In this document: piece after piece, positions 37,313 to 46,143 of the stretch
Layout of the letters: every line of letters begins with the position of its first letter
Numbering within the stretch: position 1 is the stretch's first letter
NCBI RefSeq assembly: GCF_001653565.1
Contig: NZ_LYPB01000063.1
Coordinates: forward strand, 80,066 to 144,065
Reading direction: 5' to 3'
Source: Paenibacillus oryzisoli
GTDB taxonomy: Bacteria; Bacillota; Bacilli; Paenibacillales; NBRC-103111
DNA: 64,000 nt
Position numbers and translations under genes: made by a program
The notes under the pieces: model-generated
Told to the model about the DNA's origin: nothing
Database searches by the model: none
The model's input: only the letters and a program-made list of their open reading frames with translations

Positions 37313-39580
37313 TCATTTGGGCAGCTCTATCTCAATACAAGTTCCTTCGCCAAGTTTACTTTTAATCGCGAAGGTTCCTTTATGATTATTGATAATTCTG
37401 CGTGTGACCATCAAGCCTAAACCGTTCCCGTTTTCTTTGTTTGTATAGAAGGGCTCCCCCACTTGGCACAACTCCTCTTCCGATAAACCAAATCCTTGAT
37501 CAAGGATGTGAATTAGGACAAAACTCGGACTCGAGCTGTCTAGCTCAATTTTAATTGTACCGCCACCTGGCATGGCTTCCATCGCATTTTTCATCACATT
37601 AATAAACACCTGCTTCAACTGATTACGATCACATAGGATGTATGGATCATTGACGGAATCAAGGTGCATCTCAATTTCCACATTGTCCAAGCTTGCTTGT
37701 GACTCAAGCAGTTTGCCAACATGAAGTAAAATCTCACGAATATCTGCTCGCTGAAATTGCACTGCCTGTGGCTTGGCTAGCACCAGAAATTCACTGACAA
37801 TAAAATTAATCCGGTCTAATTCGGAGAGAATAAGGTCCAGCTGGCTTTCCTTAATGACAACGTTTGATTTTTGCAGTTGAACAAAGCCTTTGATGGTAGT
37901 CAGTGGATTTCGAATTTCATGTGCGACACCTGCAGCCAGTTGTCCAATGACATTTAGCTTCTCCGATCTCCTAAGTACATCCTCGGCTTCTTTGCGAGCT
38001 GTAATATTTCTAGTGATTGAAGCAATCGCCACAATTTGCCCATTTTCGTCCCATATGGTTGAAATCGTGATACTAACATCAATAATACGGCCATCTTTCG
38101 TATAGCGTATTGTTTCATAATCCGCTACCGCCTCGTTTCGAAGTATGCGCGCGATTATTTCTTGGTAATCAGCCAGACATTCCGGCGGAATATTTTCCAT
38201 TTTTTTACCATATAGTTCCTCAGGCGCCCAACCAAAGATACGCTCGAAAGCCTGATTCAATTGTGTAACATTACCTTCTAAATCGGTTACATGAATCGCA
38301 TCAGAAGTATGATTGACAAAAGACTCCAGATAACCTTTGGTATGGCGAAGCTCATCGGCTACCTCATGAAGCTGTTTTGTGTAATCTGATAAGTTGCTAG
38401 TCATCAAATTTACTTGGAATGCGAGGTGACCGAGCTCGTCTTTCCCATTGTACTTTATTATGCCTTCGAACTTTCCTTTTGCGACTTGGTTAACTACGGA
38501 TAGAATTTGACGAATGGGTCGAATCAGTAATCCAGACAATAGATAACCGGTAACCATAGTCAATATTAGGAGACTCAGTGAGATGATGACGAGTTTAATA
38601 AGCTGATATCGCAAGATGTCTTGGAGCGCTTTTGCATTAAAAATAATACGAATGACAAATGGCTTAGCCGTGTTCAGAATGGGGATAAGACTTTGAATAA
38701 CGGGCTGATTCATGATCCGAATCTCGGTCGTTACAGTCTTTTTAGTTGTAAGCGCATCTTGTATAAGAGTGACATCATTCGTTTCGTCCGTATACTTATA
38801 GGTTCCAAAAATAATATCCCTTACATCCAAATTAAACACAGGCTGCCCTTTTTTTATTTTTATAATCGGCATTTTCCCAAAAAACTGCGGATCAATCCCG
38901 GTTACTTCGAGGATATTGCTGTTTTTCAATAGCATGTTAGTAATGACAGCATCTGTTCCTGTCGTTTTCTGGAAATCGAGAATATTTTGGGCATTTACAT
39001 AAGGATTAATCATATAGTTCGTTGTTCCATCATAGTAATTCCCCCACTTATTAACGATATTAGGGGAGGATGTCGCATAATTAATTGGGCCAGACCAGTA
39101 ATTATTTAACTTTTGACCTTGTGGGATGGATACTTGATGAAAATCAAAAAGCTGGTTAAAAGCCGTGTACCAGTAGTCCCATGTTTTTGAACTAAGATTA
39201 ATTTCTTGCGGATCGCTTGAACGCAAAGCCACAATATCATTGTCCAATCGTTTCCAAAGTGTAATATGATCTACGCCAAGTTTGGCGCTAAGCTGGATGA
39301 GTTGCTCGTTCGTTACGTTTTCAATGTCGGGATCTAATTCGTGTTCAGCAAAAATAGCAACAGAACGCAGCCTCTCGCCAATTGCATCCTCGATATACTG
39401 ACGTGCCTGCTGTGACACTTCAACCGTTGCACTAATCTGTTCAGCCATTGTAATCATCTGCTGTTCGGCTGCTTTCTTCAAACCCTCTTTCGTGCTGATG
39501 TAATAAATAGACATATTGAGAAGAAGAATGAAAGCGACCAATACAGAAATCCAGAACGTTAGCTTCACTTTAATGGACAT
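37313..39580 (-). CDS. PAS-containing sensor histidine kinase (sporulation-kinase-like)
   Basis: About 755 residues from ATG 39580 (GGAGG four bases before; an earlier in-frame start has no site). Layout: helix at about 8-28, extracellular domain to about 310, helix at about 318-342, HAMP, PAS plus PAC (about 415-530: SDAIHVTDLEGNVTQLNQAF), HisKA with predicted phospho-His in AAGVAHEIRNPL, and HATPase (NAMEAMPGGG, DQGFGLSEEE, NGLGLMVTRRI). The kinase core resembles KinE and other kinases feeding the Spo0 phosphorelay. No response regulator is adjacent, which fits a phosphorelay kinase. The convergent ger operon supports a sporulation context, though by position only. Confidence 0.88.
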   Translation of the reverse strand: MSIKVKLTFWISVLVAFILLLNMSIYYISTKEGLKKAAEQQMITMAEQISATVEVSQQARQYIEDAIGERLRSVAIFAEHELDPDIENVTNEQLIQLSAKLGVDHITLWKRLDNDIVALRSSDPQEINLSSKTWDYWYTAFNQLFDFHQVSIPQGQKLNNYWSGPINYATSSPNIVNKWGNYYDGTTNYMINPYVNAQNILDFQKTTGTDAVITNMLLKNSNILEVTGIDPQFFGKMPIIKIKKGQPVFNLDVRDIIFGTYKYTDETNDVTLIQDALTTKKTVTTEIRIMNQPVIQSLIPILNTAKPFVIRIIFNAKALQDILRYQLIKLVIISLSLLILTMVTGYLLSGLLIRPIRQILSVVNQVAKGKFEGIIKYNGKDELGHLAFQVNLMTSNLSDYTKQLHEVADELRHTKGYLESFVNHTSDAIHVTDLEGNVTQLNQAFERIFGWAPEELYGKKMENIPPECLADYQEIIARILRNEAVADYETIRYTKDGRIIDVSITISTIWDENGQIVAIASITRNITARKEAEDVLRRSEKLNVIGQLAAGVAHEIRNPLTTIKGFVQLQKSNVVIKESQLDLILSELDRINFIVSEFLVLAKPQAVQFQRADIREILLHVGKLLESQASLDNVEIEMHLDSVNDPYILCDRNQLKQVFINVMKNAMEAMPGGGTIKIELDSSSPSFVLIHILDQGFGLSEEELCQVGEPFYTNKENGNGLGLMVTRRIINNHKGTFAIKSKLGEGTCIEIELPK

Positions 39581-39652
39581 GATTTCCTCCAGTATGTCTA
39601 TGATGTTCGCGTAATTGCTAGTTAACAATGTCTTCGCTATGCATGCATCTTC

Positions 39653-40843
39653 CTAATTGAAATGAAAAAAATCTGCTGAATAGACACATTTCCCATTTAC
39701 AAACGTTTTTATGATAAAAGGATATCCGTCAAAAATTTTCACAAGAAGCAAATCTGCTTCTTTTCCGCATTCTATAGAACCCAGCTCTTTATCGATTCCC
39801 ATCGCCTTGGCAGGATTTAGGCTCGCCATATTTACTGCTTTTGGCAAACTAACGGTATTTTCATTTACCAATTTAAAAACTGCATGTAACAAGGAAGATG
39901 GTAGGTAATCAGAACAAATGATATCTACAAGTCCTAATTTTATAGCATCGGATGCTCTTAAATTATTATCGTGTGATACTCCTCGAACCACATTCGGCGC
40001 ACCAACGCAAACTAAGAGATTGCTCCTCTTGGCATATTCAGCAGTTTCAATATTTAGAGGGAATTCACTAACGGTTACTCCATATGTAAGTGCCTCATCA
40101 ATTTTTTCAATAGAATCATCATCATGAGAAGCAATTGAGATCCCTTGACTGAGTGCTAAATGGGCTAACGCTCTAACCTTGTCCCAATCAATGCTTTCTT
40201 GTGTCTTGATTGCATTCTCTGTTATTTTTTTAACCTCATCTTTATCTACACCTTGATTCTTCATGACATATGCCTCGAATGACCCAGGCTTCTTGTATTG
40301 ACCTTGGCCTGGGGCGTGATTCATAAAAGACAAATAGTCGACTATTCCACTTTGTATTAATTCGTTGGCTAGTTCAATGCCTGCGAGATGTATAAGTTCA
40401 TAGCGAAGATGTACGCGATGTCTGATCATTGACCTTTGATTGCGATAATTTATTAAATTTTCGAGTAAATTAACTAATAGATTATCTCCCCGCAAACTCA
40501 ACCCAACTCCCAAGGAAACGGACTGATACATCGTAGTAATACCGTTCCCTGCAAGTTTCTTATCTAGCTCATATATGGCTAAATCCATTGGATATAATGT
40601 ATTAGGTCTTGGTTGAACTTCTTTTTCGATTGCATCACAATGTATATCAATCAAACCTGGCAATACATACATATCTGTAGCATCGATTACCTCGTGTTTA
40701 TCGTCTATCAATTCACGAGATACTTCTTCCCCATATATGCCTTGAATTTTCCCTTCACTTATGTAGATGTTTCCCCTTTTAACCTCATCAGGAAACACAA
40801 TTGATGCATTCAATATCCATTTGCCGTACCCCTGTTCAACCAT
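39653..40843 (-). CDS. phnM: PhnM-like amidohydrolase (orphan)
   Basis: About 396 residues from ATG 40843 (GGAGG seven bases upstream). It matches the alkylphosphonate-use protein PhnM: GLIDIHCDAIEKEVQPRP, HDDDS metal-site region, NVVRGVSHDNNLRASDA and SDYLPSSLLHA. PhnM hydrolyses alpha-D-ribose 1-methylphosphonate 5-triphosphate to the monophosphate and pyrophosphate in the C-P lyase pathway. No other phn gene is in the window, so it may be an isolated paralogue acting on a related nucleotide-like substrate. It has its own promoter. Confidence 0.85.
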   Translation of the reverse strand: MVEQGYGKWILNASIVFPDEVKRGNIYISEGKIQGIYGEEVSRELIDDKHEVIDATDMYVLPGLIDIHCDAIEKEVQPRPNTLYPMDLAIYELDKKLAGNGITTMYQSVSLGVGLSLRGDNLLVNLLENLINYRNQRSMIRHRVHLRYELIHLAGIELANELIQSGIVDYLSFMNHAPGQGQYKKPGSFEAYVMKNQGVDKDEVKKITENAIKTQESIDWDKVRALAHLALSQGISIASHDDDSIEKIDEALTYGVTVSEFPLNIETAEYAKRSNLLVCVGAPNVVRGVSHDNNLRASDAIKLGLVDIICSDYLPSSLLHAVFKLVNENTVSLPKAVNMASLNPAKAMGIDKELGSIECGKEADLLLVKIFDGYPFIIKTFVNGKCVYSADFFHFN

Positions 40844-40926
40844 TTCAAACCTCCGATTAATAAGCATTTTATGAATAGATTTTTCAAATACAAGCAATTC
40901 GCCGCATCATCGATCCGTTACAATTG

Positions 40927-40955
40927 ATAATATAATAACCCGTATAATTACTCAA
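40927..40955 (-). promoter_or_regulatory. Promoter of the phnM-like gene
   Basis: On the minus strand TTGAGT (40955-40950), a 17-base spacer and TATTAT (40932-40927) lie about 85 bases before the start codon. The rest of the 306-base gap 40844-41149 holds only this promoter and the terminator of the upstream operon. Confidence 0.6.
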
Positions 40956-41010
40956 TGGTCATCCCCTTATTACCCTGTCGGATCCGAAATTTTTTTGTAC
41001 TTCTGCGCGT

Positions 41011-41034
41011 AAAAAAAGCCGCATTCTATGCGAC
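41011..41034 (-). terminator. Terminator of the glycan operon
   Basis: On the minus strand GTCGCAT-AGA-ATGCGGC is followed by seven Ts (41017-41011). It lies about 115 bases after the stop of the SGNH-alpha/beta fusion gene and closes that leftward operon. Confidence 0.85.
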
Positions 41035-41149
41035 TTTGAAAGTACTCATATGTTTGCCCTGTGACAAGTTAGGTGCGCAAAATGGACGGGATGCGTCGGT
41101 TCAGCATACTTTCGAATATTTATCGACCCCGGCAATCTTTTTACCCACT

Positions 41150-42832
41150 TCAGATCGAGATGTGTAGATTCTCAATAAAATCGATGATTGGTTCAGGATT
41201 CTCCAAGCTGTGCGGATGATGGCCGATCCCTTGCTTCATAATAGTGATGATTGTTCCGCCGAGATTACGATAGAGCTGATCCAGCTTTGTGCCATTTTCC
41301 GAGAATGGGACGACATCATCTACATCGCCAGCAACCTGAATGATGGGAATTCCTGCTTTCACAAGCTTCTCCACGCTGCAGGAAGGAAAGATTTCGTAAG
41401 TTGCAGCCTTTTCCTCGGTTAAATTGAAGATTGCCAAGCACTCAGCCCAACTGACTGGGTCACCACAACCTTCTCCTTTGCCACCCGGCCAGCTGCGAAT
41501 ATCTAATACTGGCGCATCGAGATACAGGGCAGTCACATGCTCAGAGTATGCGGCTGCATAGCGTACTGCATACAGCCCTCCACGGCTGAAGCCGAACAAC
41601 ACTGGCTTAGCAGCCAAGTTGAAATGCTCCATTACGCTTACACGGAATGAATCCATATGGTTGAGAGCGTAGTCGCAACCGTACATATGACTTAGCCGAC
41701 AATATGCGATATGCCAGCCTCTCTCTACCAGCGCGAGATCCGCGTTTGCAAAACAATCAAAAAACTCCGTTCTCCATATCCAAGGTCGTCCGGGTGCCGC
41801 AGCCTTAGGTGCAACAACGATCGCTTCTCGCCCTCTTACATAGAAGTCCGTACGGACATAACCGTTCCAATCACTTTCTCTCATATCATACGGCACATAC
41901 AAGCTATCTACATTATACCTAGTCACTTCGACGATTTGACTGCGAAGCGAATCCGCCTGCTCAATCGCTTCATTCAGCGGGAGTGCATCAGCTTTGTCAG
42001 GGTTCGAGTGACCGACATGTTCCTTCCATCCCGCGCTAAGCAACCGATGGCGCTTTAGTACATGCTCAAACCACGGAATACTGGCCGGAGTATTCACAAA
42101 CTCGGGGGTACGCTCAAGCGTTACATTGAACATTCGACTCAGTAGAGTCCTAGCCATGACCCAGTGCCCGGAGGCGGCGGGATGTATGCCATCCCCGCTC
42201 ACAAACTCAGGATTGTAAGTACGAAGTATCTCCCACTCCTTCATTAGAGGATCGTAGATATTGATTGCGGCATCTACCTCGCCATTATTGCCTAAGGTCA
42301 TTATCCAATTAGCGTATTGGCGTAATATCTCGTTATAGCAGGGATACGGGTATTTCCAGCTATAGGAATCAGTAGCCGAATCAGTAAAATTCATCTGTCT
42401 CAATTTGGCTTCGTGGTCATAAGGTGGCGGGGTCATCACAATTACTTTCTCTGCCATTTGCCGCGCCAGTCGAACGGCCGCTAGCATTCCATCTTTATAA
42501 GCTTGGAACCGCTCCTCGGAGAAAGGCTGATAGATGCCGTCGTTCATACCATAACACAATACCACCCAATCGGGTTTACTCTCACGAAGTGCTTCATTTA
42601 TACGACTATGCAAGCATGGGCGGGGCCAAGGATGCTCGGCTTCGGTTAATCCTGATACCGTCTCACTGCTCACTCCTAAATTGATGAACATTAACTCAAG
42701 CTCTGGTTGATGCTGCATGAAATAACCATCCATAAATGCAATATATAGGCCGTTATCTGTAATGCTGTCTCCCAAAAACACGATCCTTTTTGTATGCGGA
42801 ATTTGGCTATCTTTTTGAAGTAAAGTCTTCAA
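41150..42832 (-). CDS. Two-domain esterase: SGNH hydrolase fused to alpha/beta hydrolase
   Basis: 560 residues, TTG start at 42832 with GGAGG eleven bases upstream. Residues about 15-240 form an SGNH/GDSL esterase: block I FLGDSITD (Ser23), Gly in NLGVSSE, block III GMND, block V SGDGIHP with Asp/His. Residues about 290-560 form an alpha/beta hydrolase: nucleophile elbow GFSRGG, acidic AGDVDDVVPF, and His in GIGHHPHSL. No signal peptide is seen, so it should be cytoplasmic. Both catalytic centres look intact, suggesting removal of two different acyl groups, or one deacylation plus another hydrolysis, on imported oligosaccharides. Confidence 0.88.
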   Translation of the reverse strand: MKTLLQKDSQIPHTKRIVFLGDSITDNGLYIAFMDGYFMQHQPELELMFINLGVSSETVSGLTEAEHPWPRPCLHSRINEALRESKPDWVVLCYGMNDGIYQPFSEERFQAYKDGMLAAVRLARQMAEKVIVMTPPPYDHEAKLRQMNFTDSATDSYSWKYPYPCYNEILRQYANWIMTLGNNGEVDAAINIYDPLMKEWEILRTYNPEFVSGDGIHPAASGHWVMARTLLSRMFNVTLERTPEFVNTPASIPWFEHVLKRHRLLSAGWKEHVGHSNPDKADALPLNEAIEQADSLRSQIVEVTRYNVDSLYVPYDMRESDWNGYVRTDFYVRGREAIVVAPKAAAPGRPWIWRTEFFDCFANADLALVERGWHIAYCRLSHMYGCDYALNHMDSFRVSVMEHFNLAAKPVLFGFSRGGLYAVRYAAAYSEHVTALYLDAPVLDIRSWPGGKGEGCGDPVSWAECLAIFNLTEEKAATYEIFPSCSVEKLVKAGIPIIQVAGDVDDVVPFSENGTKLDQLYRNLGGTIITIMKQGIGHHPHSLENPEPIIDFIENLHISI

Positions 42833-43046
42833 CTTTAGTTACGCCTCCTCATTTAATCCTATGGGTGTAAGATTACATGTGCTTAAATTTATTTGATCGC
42901 GGATGTTACGAAGCAATAGATATCCATATAGTAACTGAACTGAATTTTTATCGAAAGGGGGCATTTATAAGTCATTGGTGAGTCTTCTTAATGAGTTTAA
43001 GTCTTCTTCGCATTAATTATATGGCAACTCTAAAATCGCAGAAAGC

Positions 43047-43067
43047 AAAAAGCCGGCCGGGCCTTTG
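43047..43067 (-). terminator. Weak GC-rich terminator candidate
   Basis: On the minus strand AAAGGCCCGGCCGGCTTTTTGC forms a short GCC/GGC stem with flanking A-T pairs and a bulge, followed by a T-run. It may partly end transcription after the fucosidase. Confidence 0.35.
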
Positions 43068-43101
43068 CGTTAATTGATAAATGGATTTTTAGAACCCCAA
43101 A

Positions 43102-43144
43102 CAGTAGCAACCGAGGAAGACAAATCTGTCCGCGACTGCTACTG
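43102..43144 (-). repeat. Branched hairpin downstream of the fucosidase
   Basis: CAGTAGCA at 43102-43109 and TGCTACTG at 43137-43144 pair perfectly and enclose a second small stem (GACA/TGTC at 43119-43130). It is a nested stem-loop about 80 bases after the fucosidase stop, possibly a processing or stability element. Confidence 0.5.
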
Positions 43145-43226
43145 CTGTTTAGATCCACATGAATGATGGGATGGATAATATCGGTAAATATATACTTCAT
43201 ATCTTAATATAGGCGATTGGACTGGT

Positions 43227-44495
43227 CTACAATCTGTTTTCGATCTGTCTGTGGCTCTCCATACTATCCATAACATCGTCCAGATCATCGAATACAAGCT
43301 TAATGACCATAACCTGCGAGACGAATTCATTAACCGGAATGTCAGATAAGTGCAAATAATCCTTCTCATTGGCCAATGTGGGCATCTTCTCTACGACTGC
43401 CTTAACTACGCTTCCATTATTTAGCAAGATTGCGCTATGGGGCATGACCGAGACAGGATTCAGAATGATGCCAGAGCTCTGGGGTGTCGGTACCAGATGG
43501 ACATACAGCGTGCTTCCTTTGCGGGTAAACATCAAATCGTTTCTTCCGAATACGGCCGAGATCGGCTCCGCCCCTTCATATGCCTCTTTCACCGACTGAT
43601 ACCACAGTCCAACTTCCCAGACAATGTGAGCTCCAATATCAGGAATCGTGCCATCGGCTTTCGGTCCGACGTTGAGCACGTAATTGCCGCCCATCGCCAT
43701 AATCTTGGCAATGCTCTGCGTCAGGAACTGCTGCGAATAATAATCCTCGGTCTTCCGGTATCCCCAGCTTTGCCTGCCGATCGATTGGACAGCCTCCGTT
43801 GGCTTATCAAATTTCCACCCTTCCGGAACATGGCGCTCCGGCGTGGAATAGTCGCCTTCGTCAAAGCCTCTGTCGTTAATCAAGATGCCGGGCTGCAAGC
43901 GACGGATAATGGCGTTGAGCGACGGATCGTGAATTCTCGGCGGGATGTCCCAGAAGAAGCTGAAGATTTTACCGTAATTCGTGCATAGCTCCGTGATCTG
44001 ATTTTTGACAAAATCAATATACCGGTCCATATCCGGCTCGTCTTCCGGCACGGGCGGCACTTGGTGGGAGCTTAGCGGGTTGTAGCTGTTAGGGTGATGC
44101 CAATCTGGAATCGAATAGTATAAGCTAAGTCCCATCCCCCTTCGCTCGCAAGCATCCGCTAACATAGCAAGCGTATCTCGTCCGTAAGGTGTATTGGTAA
44201 TTTTGAAGTCCGTGTATTCCGTATCCCACAAGCAGAACCCGTCATGATGCTTGGTCGTGAAGCAAATGTATTTCATCCCGGCTTGCTCCGCCAAGTCGAT
44301 CCACTTGTCTGGATCGAAGCGCTGCGGATCGAACTGCCCTTGCAGCGCTTGGTATTGCCGCTTATCCATCCCTTGCCGCATCTGAATCTGTTCATGCCAG
44401 CCGGGAATTGCGTATAATCCCCAGTGAATGAACAAACCGAATCTTCGTTCACCGAATCCCAGACTAGCATCGCTTGCTTGCGCTTGTTGTTCCAT
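43227..44495 (-). CDS. GH29-family alpha-L-fucosidase, intracellular
   Basis: 422 residues with GGAGG upstream. Family motifs: RRFGLFIHWGLYAIPGW near residue 20, MKYICFTTKHHDGFCLWDT at about 74-92, YGRDTLAMLADACERRGMG, and FSFFWDIPPR with Asp183 as the likely nucleophile. A C-terminal beta-sandwich follows (HAILLNNGSVVKAVV). No signal peptide is seen, so it acts on imported oligosaccharides, releasing fucose. The acid/base residue varies in GH29 and is not assigned. It is co-transcribed with the SGNH esterase, YhcH-like and FAH-like genes. Confidence 0.88.
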   Translation of the reverse strand: MEQQAQASDASLGFGERRFGLFIHWGLYAIPGWHEQIQMRQGMDKRQYQALQGQFDPQRFDPDKWIDLAEQAGMKYICFTTKHHDGFCLWDTEYTDFKITNTPYGRDTLAMLADACERRGMGLSLYYSIPDWHHPNSYNPLSSHQVPPVPEDEPDMDRYIDFVKNQITELCTNYGKIFSFFWDIPPRIHDPSLNAIIRRLQPGILINDRGFDEGDYSTPERHVPEGWKFDKPTEAVQSIGRQSWGYRKTEDYYSQQFLTQSIAKIMAMGGNYVLNVGPKADGTIPDIGAHIVWEVGLWYQSVKEAYEGAEPISAVFGRNDLMFTRKGSTLYVHLVPTPQSSGIILNPVSVMPHSAILLNNGSVVKAVVEKMPTLANEKDYLHLSDIPVNEFVSQVMVIKLVFDDLDDVMDSMESHRQIENRL

Positions 44496-44554
44496 TCTTT
44501 TGTACCTCCAGCGGATGATTATGAGGCGTCGATTAATTGGGGATTTCTATCCCT

Positions 44555-45625
44555 TCAATCCACCAACACGGCTCCGATTCTTATCCAATTTCCTTCAGAC
44601 TGCGGCTGCTTCTCCTGCAGCACTTTTATCTTAAGCACATGCTCGCCAGGATCAAGATTATGGTCAAGTATGCAATAACCAGCTCTGGTAAAGTTCAGTG
44701 CATGTTTATCCCAACTGGATTGTCTTCGCGCCTTGCTCCCATCCACGCTCCACTCGATATCACCCGAATCTGGTGCGATTAACCAATATAAACCGATGGA
44801 TCCGCCTGTAAACTTATACTGGAGTTCCGCGCCCGGAGTTCCGCATACAAGCATATGCGGATATCTTCTTGCTAGCGAGCTACTGTCCTTCTCCCATGGT
44901 TCCTGGAAAAGCTCCCATGCATCAACCAGTCTCCCCTTGTCACAAGCCCTAGAGGTTACATAATCATCCAACTTCCTTTCCCTCGAACCCGGCGCTATGC
45001 ATTCTGAAAGAAATCTCTGCATTTCATCAGCATACAGCCTATAACCTTTATCCGAAGGATGCACCGCATCGGGCAGAAGTTCTTCCCACGTACTCAAACC
45101 GGTTCCAACGTATTGCCATAATTTTTTCCCCAAATTAATAGACGGGATTTCATAATAGTCGGCAATTTTTTGATGCAATACGACAGTACGGGGGGCAATA
45201 TCGAACTCATATGTCTCAGCCATATTCTTGGTTATTGTATATACGAATACTAGATCTACATGGGCATTATGGTGCCAAATCTGCCGCACAATTCCTTCCA
45301 TGGAGCGCAATATCAATTGTTCATCCTTGGCATGATCATTAACGGCAAATTCAATGAATACCAAATCAGGCTCTCCCCTCAGAAGATCTGTCCGGCATCT
45401 GTAGGCTCCAAGGTCCGAACCGGTACCTCCTATAGCAGCCTGTATTTCAGCAATTTCGCAATCCGGATAACGCTGTCTGAACCAGGATGTAGTCAATGCC
45501 CTCCAACTACTCTTGGATGGTTCGGAAGCGCCGCTTCCTTCAGTAATCGATCCCCCAAAATATCCTATGGTCAATTTTCTTTTTTCATTAATCGCATGGA
45601 ATGTATGATATAAAGATTTGTCCAT
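44555..45625 (-). CDS. SGNH/GDSL esterase with C-terminal beta-sandwich
   Basis: 356 residues, GGAGTG before the ATG. Block I is GGSITEGSG (Ser about 26), then Gly in AAIGGTGSDLG, Asn in EFAVNDHAKDE, and DAVHPSDKGY with the Asp/His pair. Residues about 235-356 form a small beta domain. No signal peptide. This class removes O-acetyl or other acyl groups from sugars; in this operon it may deacylate fucose- or sialic-acid-containing oligosaccharides, a role seen with NanS in other bacteria. Confidence 0.85.
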   Translation of the reverse strand: MDKSLYHTFHAINEKRKLTIGYFGGSITEGSGASEPSKSSWRALTTSWFRQRYPDCEIAEIQAAIGGTGSDLGAYRCRTDLLRGEPDLVFIEFAVNDHAKDEQLILRSMEGIVRQIWHHNAHVDLVFVYTITKNMAETYEFDIAPRTVVLHQKIADYYEIPSINLGKKLWQYVGTGLSTWEELLPDAVHPSDKGYRLYADEMQRFLSECIAPGSRERKLDDYVTSRACDKGRLVDAWELFQEPWEKDSSSLARRYPHMLVCGTPGAELQYKFTGGSIGLYWLIAPDSGDIEWSVDGSKARRQSSWDKHALNFTRAGYCILDHNLDPGEHVLKIKVLQEKQPQSEGNWIRIGAVLVD

Positions 45626-45686
45626 TTCTTCTTATCACTCCATTCACCACATACATCCCTAGGAAGCCTTTAGGTTTCTAGCCGCA

Positions 45687-46139
45687 TCATGTGGTTTTAA
45701 TCTTAATAACAATCTTTTTAACATGGCTGGAACCATCTAAATGACATTTAACCTTATGACCATCCGCTGGAAAAAAGAAAATGTATAGTCCTGACGTCGC
45801 TTTCAATAGCTGTCTGTATTCTCCACTATAAAACTCACAATCATTGTCAGGATTGTAATCCACTATGCTGGCGAGTTCTTCGACTGGCGCCCAAAATATG
45901 CATTCTTGACCCATCAGCGGTACATGCAGATCAATATATTCCCGATGGCTTTCCCATTTCATCTCTTGAGGTGAAACGGTGTCATATTCAAATACGCTGG
46001 CGTAAATACGGTTCCCGTCAATCTCATAACGACCATTCTCCATCTGGTCTGAACAGCCGGATAAAAACGCCATTATTTTAGCCATTCCCGGGATCAGACT
46101 TTCATAACTTTGCAGTTGCTTGATACTGTCTACTATCAT
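45687..46139 (-). CDS. YhcH/YjgK/YiaL (NanQ/EbgC) family sugar anomerase
   Basis: 150 residues, AAGGAG before the ATG and four bases after the FAH gene. Typical features: EYDTVSPQEMKWESHREYID with His/Glu metal ligands, and FFPADGHKVKCHLDG near the end. Family members include E. coli YhcH (NanQ), which speeds anomer exchange of sialic acid, and EbgC. Its presence beside an N-acetylneuraminate-lyase-like gene in the same locus supports sialic acid or another keto-sugar as an intermediate. Confidence 0.88.
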   Translation of the reverse strand: MIVDSIKQLQSYESLIPGMAKIMAFLSGCSDQMENGRYEIDGNRIYASVFEYDTVSPQEMKWESHREYIDLHVPLMGQECIFWAPVEELASIVDYNPDNDCEFYSGEYRQLLKATSGLYIFFFPADGHKVKCHLDGSSHVKKIVIKIKTT

Positions 46140-46143
46140 GTTG

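Larger units (their letters stand above)
42833..43226. other. 394-base gap inside the glycan operon
   Basis: No gene longer than a few codons is convincing. It contains, on the minus strand from right to left, a branched hairpin (43102-43144), a GC-rich inverted repeat with a T-run (43047-43067), two direct copies of AGTCTTCTT near 42983 and 43006, and AT-rich sequence that may hold a promoter for the SGNH-alpha/beta gene. Confidence 0.5.
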
